This document shows positions 24,976-32,214 of a DNA stretch of 64,000 nt, piece by piece (position 1 is the first letter of the stretch; every line of letters begins with the position of its first letter). The notes below the pieces were generated by a model. The model was given only the letters and a program-made list of their open reading frames with translations, searched no databases and was not told the origin of the DNA. This DNA is from Pedobacter steynii (GTDB lineage: Bacteria; Bacteroidota; Bacteroidia; Sphingobacteriales; Sphingobacteriaceae), in NCBI RefSeq assembly GCF_900103665.1, contig NZ_FNGY01000003.1:806001-870000 (forward strand), in the 5' to 3' direction. The position numbers and the translations under genes were made by a program.

Positions 24976-25899
24976 ATGATGAGATTAGTTTTTATGGGTA
25001 CCCCCGATTTTGCAGTAGCTTCTTTAAGCGCTTTGGTGGAAGCCGGATTTGATGTGGCTGGCGTTGTTACGGCTGCCGACAAGCCTGCCGGAAGAGGTCA
25101 GAAGCTTCAGGAAAGTGCGGTAAAGCAATATGCTGTAGGAAAAGGGATAAAGGTATTACAACCCTTAAAATTAAAAGATCCGGAGTTTATTAATGAGTTA
25201 AAGGCTTTAAATGCCGATTTACAGGTCGTTGTTGCTTTCCGCATGTTACCGGAAGTGGTCTGGGATATGCCTGCAAAAGGAACGATCAACCTTCATGGCT
25301 CCCTATTGCCACAGTATCGTGGCGCAGCACCGATCAACCATGCCATCATCAACGGAGAAAAAGAATCCGGCGTAACGACCTTTTTCCTGAAACAGGAAAT
25401 AGATACCGGTGATGTGATCTTCTCTGCAAGTGTGCCTATCGGCGATACCACGACTGCAGGTGAGCTTCATGATGAGCTGATGAATGTCGGAGCAGCATTA
25501 TTGGTCAGGACCGTAAAAGCGATTGAGGAAGGAAATTACGAAGAGCAGCCACAGCCTCAGCATGAAGAACTGAAACATGCACCCAAAATATTTAAAGAAA
25601 ATTGTCTGATCGACTGGAACCAGCCGGCAAGAACAATTTACAATATGATCCGCGGGTTGAGTCCTTATCCTACCGCATTTACCAGGCTTAACGACAAAAC
25701 ACTGAAAGTATTCCGCGCAGAGCTGGAAGAAAAAGAAACAGGCATATCTCCCGGTGGATTCCTGTCGGACGGAAAAACCTTTATTAAATTTGCCGCAAAA
25801 GATGGTTTCATCAAGTTGACAGACCTTCAATACGAAGGCAAAAAACGCATGTCAACTGAAGAATTCCTAAGGGGTTATCGCATTGAGTCTGGCGCTTAG
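24976..25899 (+). CDS. fmt: Methionyl-tRNA formyltransferase
   Basis: A 307-aa Fmt that formylates initiator Met-tRNA using 10-formyl-tetrahydrofolate. The N-terminal formyltransferase domain shows RLVFMGTPDFAVASL at the start, INLHGSLLPQYRGAAPINHA (Asn and His of the active site), and ETGDVIFSASV-like DTGDVI further on; the C-terminal domain follows from about 205. Two tandem ATG codons occur at the start; either is possible. Its last 33 bases overlap the end of the convergent aminotransferase gene, an unusually deep tail-to-tail overlap. Confidence 0.95.
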   Translation: MMRLVFMGTPDFAVASLSALVEAGFDVAGVVTAADKPAGRGQKLQESAVKQYAVGKGIKVLQPLKLKDPEFINELKALNADLQVVVAFRMLPEVVWDMPAKGTINLHGSLLPQYRGAAPINHAIINGEKESGVTTFFLKQEIDTGDVIFSASVPIGDTTTAGELHDELMNVGAALLVRTVKAIEEGNYEEQPQPQHEELKHAPKIFKENCLIDWNQPARTIYNMIRGLSPYPTAFTRLNDKTLKVFRAELEEKETGISPGGFLSDGKTFIKFAAKDGFIKLTDLQYEGKKRMSTEEFLRGYRIESGA

Positions 25900-26712
25900 G
25901 TCTTTGGAGATCTCGTTGAAATAACGTTTCCTTCCATAGCCCATCACCCACCTGATCCCGCCTGTTGCATTCGTGATAAAAACCTCCTCTGCTTCTTTAA
26001 GCACTTCAGGATTTATCTGCGCTTCAATAAGCGGGATGTTATTGCTTTTGGCCATAGTCATCACCACACTACGCATCACTCCTGCCACACAGCCTTCCGA
26101 TAAAGCAGGGGTATAAATCTGCTTATCGTAAACAACAAATACGTTTGAACTGATGCTTTCACAAAGAAAGCCATGCTGGTTCAAAATAAATGCCTCATCC
26201 AGGTTGTGCTGTTTCTTATACAAACCCGCCATCACATACAACAAGGAATTGGTGGTTTTGTAATTGGAGAGCTTGTTCACGGGCTTCGTGATTTCATCGT
26301 AAACATCTACGATCAACCCTTTCCTGTTCAGCTCATATGTTGGCTGAGCAAGGGGAGCCGCTTCCAGGACATAGCCCGATTTATTACTTTCAGGGGTATA
26401 TAAGCCTTCTCCTTCTCTGTACACTGAAAGACGGAAACGAATGTGATCCTTCAGCTTATTCTTTTTGCACAGCTCTGCAGTTTTCTGCTTCAGAAAATAT
26501 TCATCCATCAGGTTACTGCCATCCATTTTTAAAGCCTTCATTCCTGCCCTGAGGCGATCAGCATGCTGTTCTGCAAACTTCAGTTTACCATTGTCCATGC
26601 GCATAGACTCAAACAAGCCATCCCCATATCTGAATGCACGGTTCTGCACCCCGATCACAGGATGGTTTGCCACTACAAACTCATCATTATGTAAAATATA
26701 TTCCTGTTGCAT
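25867..26712 (-). CDS. PLP-dependent class IV aminotransferase / aminodeoxychorismate-lyase-like
   Basis: A 281-aa fold-type IV enzyme. The PLP Lys lies in SNYKTTNSLLYV (near 151), and the phosphate-binding region is LCESISSNVFVVYD and LSEGCVAGVMRSVV. The group contains branched-chain and D-amino-acid aminotransferases and 4-amino-4-deoxychorismate lyase (PabC). The short N terminus with NRAFRYGDGLFESMRM resembles the PabC/Dat side, but the substrate cannot be decided. It begins one base after the stop of the RluD-type gene, so the two share a transcript, and its end overlaps fmt by 33 bases. Confidence 0.87.
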   Translation of the reverse strand: MQQEYILHNDEFVVANHPVIGVQNRAFRYGDGLFESMRMDNGKLKFAEQHADRLRAGMKALKMDGSNLMDEYFLKQKTAELCKKNKLKDHIRFRLSVYREGEGLYTPESNKSGYVLEAAPLAQPTYELNRKGLIVDVYDEITKPVNKLSNYKTTNSLLYVMAGLYKKQHNLDEAFILNQHGFLCESISSNVFVVYDKQIYTPALSEGCVAGVMRSVVMTMAKSNNIPLIEAQINPEVLKEAEEVFITNATGGIRWVMGYGRKRYFNEISKDLSARLNAITP

Positions 26713-27744
26713 TTACGACGGCTCAACGATATAGTTTCTCCATTTGTTTAATACCGAATCAAAATCAGACGGCAAAGGCGCCTCAAATTCCATGTACTCT
26801 TTAGTAGTCGGATGGATAAACCCTAAAGTTTGTGCATGTAATGCCTGACGTGGCAACATTTGAAAACAGTTTTGAACGAACTGCTTGTATTTATTGAAGG
26901 TCGTTCCTTTTAATATTTTATCTCCACCGTAATTGGCATCGTTAAACAAAGGGTGTCCGATATGTTGCATATGCGCTCTGATTTGGTGTGTACGGCCAGT
27001 TTCCAGCTGACAACTGATTAAGGTTACATAACCTAAACGCTCTAATACCGAATAATGTGTTACCGACCACTTACCTTTTTCTTCCTCATCATATACATCC
27101 ATCACAATCCTGTTCTTTGCACTCCTTCCAATATAGCCCGTAACGGTGCCATCTTCCAGCACATCTCCCCATGCCATGGCAATATATTTACGGGTAATGG
27201 TATGGTCAAAAAACTGTTTTGCCAGTTTGGTCATCGTGATCTCGTTCTTACTGATCAGCAACAAACCGGAAGTATCTTTATCAATCCGGTGAACCAGGCC
27301 AGGCCTGCCTTCATTTCCCGGTAATTGTGGTAATTTTTCAAAATGGTAGGCCAGCGCGTTCACCAATGTTCCGGTATAATTGTTAAACCCAGGATGAACC
27401 ACCATACCCGCTGGTTTATTCACCACCAACAGATCTTCATCTTCATATACAATATCTAATGGGATATTTTCCGGGTAAACTTCGGTATCTCTGGGTGGAT
27501 GCGGGAAGACAATAGAGATCTCATCCGCAGGTTTCACCTTATAACTCGCTTTAACCGTAGACTGGTTAACGAGCACATTTCCAGCATCAATCGCATTCTG
27601 AATACGGTTACGTGAAGCATTTTCCAGTCGCCCCATTAAGAACTTGTCTACTCTTAACAAAGACTGTCCTTTATCAACAACAATATTAAAATGTTCATAT
27701 AAATCCTGCTCTTCTAACTCCTGCACACTGCTGCTATTTTCCAT
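26713..27744 (-). CDS. RluA/RluD-family 23S rRNA pseudouridine synthase
   Basis: A 343-aa pseudouridine synthase with an N-terminal S4 RNA-binding domain (about 28-85, QSLLRVDKFLMGRLENASRN) and an RluA catalytic domain whose signature HRIDKDTSGLLLISK (about 152-166) carries the catalytic Asp. DLLVVNKPAGMVVHPG and GRTHQIRAHMQHIGHPLFND are further hallmarks. The S4 domain and length point to RluD, which modifies helix 69 of 23S rRNA, but other RluA-family targets are possible. It heads an operon with the class IV aminotransferase and has a recognisable promoter at 27801-27833. Confidence 0.92.
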   Translation of the reverse strand: MENSSSVQELEEQDLYEHFNIVVDKGQSLLRVDKFLMGRLENASRNRIQNAIDAGNVLVNQSTVKASYKVKPADEISIVFPHPPRDTEVYPENIPLDIVYEDEDLLVVNKPAGMVVHPGFNNYTGTLVNALAYHFEKLPQLPGNEGRPGLVHRIDKDTSGLLLISKNEITMTKLAKQFFDHTITRKYIAMAWGDVLEDGTVTGYIGRSAKNRIVMDVYDEEEKGKWSVTHYSVLERLGYVTLISCQLETGRTHQIRAHMQHIGHPLFNDANYGGDKILKGTTFNKYKQFVQNCFQMLPRQALHAQTLGFIHPTTKEYMEFEAPLPSDFDSVLNKWRNYIVEPS

Positions 27745-27800
27745 GAAATGTATCTCTGTTTATGATTGTGGAAGCCATATTCTAGGATGGTTCCATAATG

Positions 27801-27833
27801 CAAAACTAATCTTTAACTACTACATAATTCAAA
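27801..27833 (-). promoter_or_regulatory. Bacteroidota-type promoter of the rluD-like operon
   Basis: On the minus strand TTTG (27833-27830), 21 nt, TAGTTTTG (27808-27801). This matches the -33 TTTG / -7 TAnnTTTG consensus and would give a leader of about 50 nt. Confidence 0.55.
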
Positions 27834-27978
27834 AAAAATAAATTGGTCTGCTTTTTGATAACCCCGTAGTCCAATAACAAATATAATTTTTGTGAATTCT
27901 TCAGGGCTTAGGCTAATAAAAACAGCGGGTGGCAAAGGTCTCGACGAATCAGAATTGTTAAATTTTAATTCAAGAATT

Positions 27979-28059
27979 ATGAAAAACTTTACTCAGAACG
28001 TTAAAATTATCTTAAACTTTTTTCCTTACCTGTTAAGGAAGATCTATTTTAAGCCCTAA
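27979..28059 (+). CDS. Possible 26-aa small peptide in the 27745-28096 gap
   Basis: An open frame reading MKNFTQNVKIILNFFPYLLR followed by a KIYFKP end: a hydrophobic middle and a basic aromatic tail, like the peptide at 6964-7050. It is the only plausible coding content of the 352-bp gap between the rluD-like and ACC-deaminase-like genes; the rest of the gap is AT-rich and holds promoter elements for both neighbours. Translation is unproven. Confidence 0.3.
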   Translation: MKNFTQNVKIILNFFPYLLRKIYFKP

Positions 28060-28083
28060 TTTATCTGCTTAACAAAAGGCGCC

Positions 28084-28091
28084 TATATTTG
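28084..28091 (+). promoter_or_regulatory. -7 element placed for a nearly leaderless transcript
   Basis: TATATTTG is a full TAnnTTTG match ending only 5 bases before the ATG at 28097. With the usual start point 6-8 nt downstream, transcription would begin at or next to the start codon. The -33 region is weak. Confidence 0.45.
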
Positions 28092-28096
28092 CAGGC

Positions 28097-28972
28097 ATGT
28101 TTACAGATATTTATAGCCCCCTTCAACAATTAAAACATCCTCTTCTTCGGGAATTCTGGATGAAAAGAGATGATTTAATTGATCCTTATATCTCGGGAAA
28201 TAAATGGCGTAAACTCAAGTACCTTTTATCAAAAGCATTTAAAGAGAATAAGCATCACCTCATCACTTTTGGGGGTGCTTATTCTAATCATTTACTCGCT
28301 ACCGCAGCCGCTGCCTCAAGAGCAGGATTGAAATCTTCCGCCTTTGTACGTGGGGAAGAAGTAGAAAACGAGATGCTCATGCTCTGCCGGATCTTCGGAA
28401 TGCACCTGGTCTTTACCGACAGGACCAGCTACAAAGACAAAACTCAACTATTTCAACAACATTTTGGTGATGATCCCAATGCCTTCTTTATTGATGAAGG
28501 AGGCGCAAGTGCGGAGGCAGTACAGGGTTGTGCCGAGATTATCGCAGAGCTCCCGGAAGACGTTGACCATCTCTTCTGCGCTGCCGGAACAGGGACTACT
28601 GCAGCAGGCCTATTGAAAGGGATCCTGGAACGAGGATTAAAAACAACCCTCCACGTAGTTCCCGCGCTAAAAGGAGGAAGCTTTATTGAGGAAGAAATCT
28701 TTAACTATCTGGGCAATACCGATCAGCTCGTGCTCCACACAGCTTACCATTTCGGAGGTTATGCAAAGACTCAACCCGCCCTCATCGACTTCATTAAAAA
28801 TTTTGTAAGCAGCCAGGGCATTTTAATAGACCCGGTATACACCGCAAAAATGCTCTATGCCATTGAAGACCTTTCTACAAAAGATTACTTTAAACCACAG
28901 GAGAAAATCGTTGCCCTTCATACCGGCGGTTTACTCGGAATCCTTGGGATGAAAGAAAAGTTTAAACCTTAA
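28097..28972 (+). CDS. ACC deaminase / D-cysteine desulfhydrase family PLP enzyme
   Basis: A 291-aa fold-type II PLP enzyme. The PLP Lys is in the family motif ISGNKWRKLKYLL (about 32-44), the nucleotide-free Asn-His segment is TFGGAYSNHLLATAAAASRA, and the phosphate-binding loop is CAAGTGTTAAG. The family includes 1-aminocyclopropane-1-carboxylate deaminase and D-cysteine desulfhydrase; without alignment of the specificity residues the D-cysteine activity, more common in bacteria outside plant-associated groups, is as likely as ACC deamination. The start may be leaderless (see 28084). A methyltransferase gene begins 3 bases after its stop. Confidence 0.85.
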   Translation: MFTDIYSPLQQLKHPLLREFWMKRDDLIDPYISGNKWRKLKYLLSKAFKENKHHLITFGGAYSNHLLATAAAASRAGLKSSAFVRGEEVENEMLMLCRIFGMHLVFTDRTSYKDKTQLFQQHFGDDPNAFFIDEGGASAEAVQGCAEIIAELPEDVDHLFCAAGTGTTAAGLLKGILERGLKTTLHVVPALKGGSFIEEEIFNYLGNTDQLVLHTAYHFGGYAKTQPALIDFIKNFVSSQGILIDPVYTAKMLYAIEDLSTKDYFKPQEKIVALHTGGLLGILGMKEKFKP

Positions 28973-28975
28973 CCT

Positions 28976-29767
28976 ATGAATTTATACCATCAAACCGGAC
29001 AAACCTATAATACCACCAGAACTGCAGACCCATTGATCACTCAACGGCTCCGTATCCTGACCGGCAATAAAAAAGGCGATAAAATCATTGATGTAGGCTG
29101 TGGAACGGGAAACTATACGCTGGAACTGGCAAAAACCGGCTTACAGATGTACGGAACAGACCCTTCAGATCAAATGCTGAAGATTGCGGAAGAAAATGTC
29201 AGTCCGGTCATCTGGAAAAAGGGATACGCAGAAAAAATAGACTTTCCTGATGCAATGTTTGATGGTGCCATTGCCACCTTAACCATCCACCATTGGGTTG
29301 ACCTGGCTAAAGCTTTAAAAGAGCTGTACAGGGTCCTCAAATCGGGTTCAAACCTCGTTATATTTACCGCTACTTCCGAGCAGATGCGCAATTATTGGCT
29401 GCATCATTATTTTCCAAAGATGATGAGCAGCGCGATGAATCAAATGCCTTCTTTTTCCAAGATCTGGGAGTACGGGACCGATGCAGGCTTTGAAATCACT
29501 AAAACAGAGAAATACTTCGTCGCCGCTGACCTCGAAGACCTATTCCTTTATGCGGGAAAGCGAAAACCGGAAATATACCTTGATCCCGAAATCAGAAAAG
29601 GAATCTCTTCTTTCGCGGATCTGGCTCAGGCCGATGAAATTCCCTCCGGATTGGAATTGCTGGAGCGGGATATAAAATCACAGAAAATCAATATTGTGCG
29701 CGACAGGTTTGATGACCGCATGGGCGATTACCTTTTTATTGTGTTGTCTAAAACAGCTGAGGCTTAA
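28976..29767 (+). CDS. Class I SAM-dependent methyltransferase
   Basis: A 263-aa methyltransferase of the methyltransf_11/25 type. Motif I is KIIDVGCGTGNYTLELAKTG (about 38-57), followed by an acidic motif in YGTDPSDQMLKIAEE and the motif IV region FDGAIATLTIHHWVDLAKAL. No transmembrane segment or signal is seen. It starts 3 bases after the PLP enzyme gene and is presumably co-transcribed with it; the acceptor substrate is not evident. Confidence 0.85.
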   Translation: MNLYHQTGQTYNTTRTADPLITQRLRILTGNKKGDKIIDVGCGTGNYTLELAKTGLQMYGTDPSDQMLKIAEENVSPVIWKKGYAEKIDFPDAMFDGAIATLTIHHWVDLAKALKELYRVLKSGSNLVIFTATSEQMRNYWLHHYFPKMMSSAMNQMPSFSKIWEYGTDAGFEITKTEKYFVAADLEDLFLYAGKRKPEIYLDPEIRKGISSFADLAQADEIPSGLELLERDIKSQKINIVRDRFDDRMGDYLFIVLSKTAEA

Positions 29768-29809
29768 AGTATTTCATCAGCGAAACCAGCAGACACCCAA
29801 AGCTCAACA

Positions 29810-29826
29810 CAAACGTTTGCATTACA
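29810..29826 (+). promoter_or_regulatory. LacI-type operator-like box 1
   Basis: Contains the palindrome CAAACGTTTG (29810-29819). ACGTTTGCATTACA (29813-29826) is repeated exactly at 63512-63525. Palindromes centred on ACGT of this kind are typical LacI-family operators. Confidence 0.5.
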
Positions 29827-29997
29827 AACAATTGACCCTAAAAAACCGCAACAAGCCCCTTTAGGCTACTTTTCCGGAGCATAAAAGTAAAAACCAAACA
29901 GCGAACGGCCGGACAAAGCCATAAACTGCTCATTTTATGGGATTTAAAAATGAACAGTTAGCCGCTCAGCGGCTAAATTCAGCCGTTTTGAGCTACA

Positions 29998-30013
29998 CAA
30001 CCGTTTGCGTAAA
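29998..30013 (+). promoter_or_regulatory. LacI-type operator-like box 2
   Basis: CAACCGTTTGCGTAAA matches CAAACGTATGCGTAAA at 63531-63546 in 14 of 16 positions. It lies 71 bp before the lectin gene start and 171 bp downstream of box 1. Confidence 0.45.
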
Positions 30014-30083
30014 GGAGGAGTGTCACATTACCATCGTTTTTGAGGAACTTCAGTATAACCTAAACTACTAAACCAACAAAAAC

Positions 30084-31742
30084 ATGAAATCAACCCGATT
30101 TTTTTCCTGGCCTGTAATGGCCATGCTCTTTCTCTGCACTGCACTTTCCGCTTGTCACAAATCCCTGATTCCCGAAAATCAGGCGAAGCAACGTTCCGAA
30201 CTCAGTGCTGCAAGTGCAGCCCTGGCAGGTACAGAAAATGCAGCTCCTTCAGAGCACCTTTATTTTAATTTTCCTTCGGATGCTATTGTTAAAATACACA
30301 AGATAAAAATTACGCAATCGGCCAATGCGGAATATTTCTCTGTACACAATTATTCCGGTGGTTATGCAGGTCTGCAACAAACCCCGGACAATTCTTTTGG
30401 AACGCCAAACATTCTGATCTCCTCTTTATGGGATCCCAATACGGCGGGAGGCATCTTTTCGGAAGTCGCTTATACTGCCCCGGGAACCATCAGCAGCAGG
30501 TTTGGTGGAGAAGGAGACGGCTATAAAACCATCAATCCTTACCAATGGGCGATGAATACCTGGTACAATATTGCCCTCAGGGCCTGGAAATTGAACGGGA
30601 AACTGTACATCGGTACCTTTATTCAAAACATGACCACAGGAAACTGGTTCCATACCTCCACACTCGCTGTTCCTGAACGGACTACTTTCCTTGGATCCGG
30701 AAATGATGCCTTTCTGGAAAACTGGACTGGAAGCAATGCCGCTTATGACGGCCGTTTTATCCGAAAAGCATTCTTTAAAGATTGCTGGAACCTGAACACC
30801 GCCAATACCTGGCAAAAACACACCAGCAGAAGTTTCAGTGCCAATGATGGTGATCAGGGTAGAAACGGCATTTACGACCGGGCCTTTAATTCCGGATATG
30901 ACGCTACCGAAGATGCCTATTTCATGGAGCATGGCGGTACCGTACAACCCAGTGCCGGCTTTGGAACCGGACGTACACTGGCACTTCCTGATCAAACCAA
31001 TCAGGGAACAGCTCCCCTGCTGACCATCGCGGAGGTTCAATCTGCAACAGCAACAAGCACAGGAAATACCGTTACCGTAAACTGGGTAAACAATCCGGTT
31101 AAAAGCCCTCAGTTCTCTTCAAAAGTAGAATTGCTCAATCCTACAGGGGGAGTGGTAAGTACCGTTAACGAAGTACTGCCTCAAAAGAGATCTGCCAGTA
31201 TTTCCAGCACATTGGGAACCGGAACCTATTCCGTAAGAATTACGATAACAGACATCTTTAATCAAAGCTCCAGCCCGATCACCATTCCGGTAACTTCAGG
31301 CATTTCGGGAACAACATGGTATAAAATAAAGAATGCCTCCAGCGGACTTTATCTTGCACTGGAAAACAACAGCACCGCCAATAGTGCTTTTCTTGTACAA
31401 GCCAGCAGCAGCACCGGAAATGGTCAGAAATGGAAATTCACCGCACAGGGAACCGCCTATGTAATCGTCAATGCAAACAGCAACAAAGCCATTGACATTT
31501 CAGGAGGAACACAAACCATAGGTGCAAACGTCATCCAGTACACCATCAGTAATGCCATTAATCAGCAATGGAACCTTCTTTCTGCAGGTACAAATCAATA
31601 TGTGATCCAAAGTAACATGTCGAGTCATTATGTACTGGACAATCCGGGTAGCAGCAGTACTTCCGGCACTAAAATCACCTTATACTCCATCAATGGTGCA
31701 TCCGGATCTCCAAATCAGCAATGGATATTAGAAGCACAATAA
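30084..31742 (+). CDS. Secreted DUF3472 lipoprotein with C-terminal ricin-B lectin domain
   Basis: A 552-aa surface or periplasmic lipoprotein, with lipobox LSAC (Cys 24). The DUF3472 domain covers about 52-300 (EHLYFNFPSD; FSEVAYTAPGTISSRFGGEG; IRKAFFKDCW), followed by a short Ig/FN3-like linker (about 313-405, TGNTVTVNWVNNP) and a ricin-type beta-trefoil (about 410-552) with three QxW-type repeats: GQKWKF, NQQWNL and NQQWIL. DUF3472 is of unknown function but accompanies carbohydrate-binding modules, so glycan binding or cleavage is likely. Single gene, closed by a 15-bp-stem terminator; probably controlled through the LacI-type boxes upstream. Confidence 0.87.
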   Translation: MKSTRFFSWPVMAMLFLCTALSACHKSLIPENQAKQRSELSAASAALAGTENAAPSEHLYFNFPSDAIVKIHKIKITQSANAEYFSVHNYSGGYAGLQQTPDNSFGTPNILISSLWDPNTAGGIFSEVAYTAPGTISSRFGGEGDGYKTINPYQWAMNTWYNIALRAWKLNGKLYIGTFIQNMTTGNWFHTSTLAVPERTTFLGSGNDAFLENWTGSNAAYDGRFIRKAFFKDCWNLNTANTWQKHTSRSFSANDGDQGRNGIYDRAFNSGYDATEDAYFMEHGGTVQPSAGFGTGRTLALPDQTNQGTAPLLTIAEVQSATATSTGNTVTVNWVNNPVKSPQFSSKVELLNPTGGVVSTVNEVLPQKRSASISSTLGTGTYSVRITITDIFNQSSSPITIPVTSGISGTTWYKIKNASSGLYLALENNSTANSAFLVQASSSTGNGQKWKFTAQGTAYVIVNANSNKAIDISGGTQTIGANVIQYTISNAINQQWNLLSAGTNQYVIQSNMSSHYVLDNPGSSSTSGTKITLYSINGASGSPNQQWILEAQ

Positions 31743-31769
31743 CCGTTTAAAAAATCAATATTCCAATCG

Positions 31770-31804
31770 AACCGCAGAAATGAGCAGCCCTCATTTCTGC
31801 GGTT
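31770..31804 (+). terminator. Strong terminator after the lectin gene
   Basis: A perfect 15-bp stem: AACCGCAGAAATGAG (31770-31784) with CTCATTTCTGCGGTT (31790-31804), 5-nt loop, followed by TTG. Confidence 0.85.
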
Positions 31805-31946
31805 TTGTAATAATCTTGTTTCTCATCGCAGTTCTGTCGCACGGCAAATAAAATCCGGATAATTAACTCCATAATAAATTCAAACTGGCAACATTTTTGC
31901 ACAAACAGAATGATACCGAATAATAATTTATTTAATAACAAGGTTT

Positions 31947-32093
31947 ATGGCTTTCATAGTAAGACCAATTTTTTCAAATAAGAATTATAAAATTCTTTCT
32001 AATTTCATTATGCAGGAAGCCTCTTCCTATCAAATTAAGCATTTTGAACCGTTTTCTGTAGTACCAAAGTCCTGTTCAAGGACTGATTTATAA
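31947..32093 (+). CDS. Possible 48-aa ORF in the gap before vgrG
   Basis: An open frame starting MAFIVRPIFSNKNYKIL and ending CSRTDL. It lies in the AT-rich 472-bp gap (31743-32214) between the lectin terminator and vgrG. It has no recognisable family or signal and ends 121 bp before vgrG; the rest of the gap shows only AT-rich sequence and no clear TAnnTTTG promoter. It could be chance. Confidence 0.2.
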   Translation: MAFIVRPIFSNKNYKILSNFIMQEASSYQIKHFEPFSVVPKSCSRTDL

Positions 32094-32214
32094 AACATTA
32101 ATCTTCTGAAATTTAATTACCTCAAAAAAGGCTGGCAATGAACTGTCCGCATTTTTAAGGAAAGAGACCATTTAAACATACACGATAGAATGAACGCTAT
32201 TACAATTAATACTT

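Larger units (their letters stand above)
29768..30083. other. 316-bp gap with operator-like boxes and two hairpins
   Basis: No gene is seen. It holds two LacI-type operator-like boxes (29810-29826 and 29998-30013). Between them are two inverted repeats: a 12-of-13-bp hairpin (29924-29936 with 29947-29959) and the perfect palindrome TTAGCCGCT-C-AGCGGCTAA (29958-29976). The hairpins may end the methyltransferase operon; the boxes probably regulate the lectin gene. Confidence 0.5.

Noticed and set aside
30426..31040. 204-codon minus-strand open frame inside the lectin gene
   Set aside because: It is antisense to the DUF3472 domain, which has coherent family motifs; the antisense translation resembles no protein.
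31743..32214. Mobile-element boundary before the VgrG island
   Set aside because: The gap is AT-rich but shows no terminal repeats, att-like duplication, tRNA end, transposase or integrase fragment.
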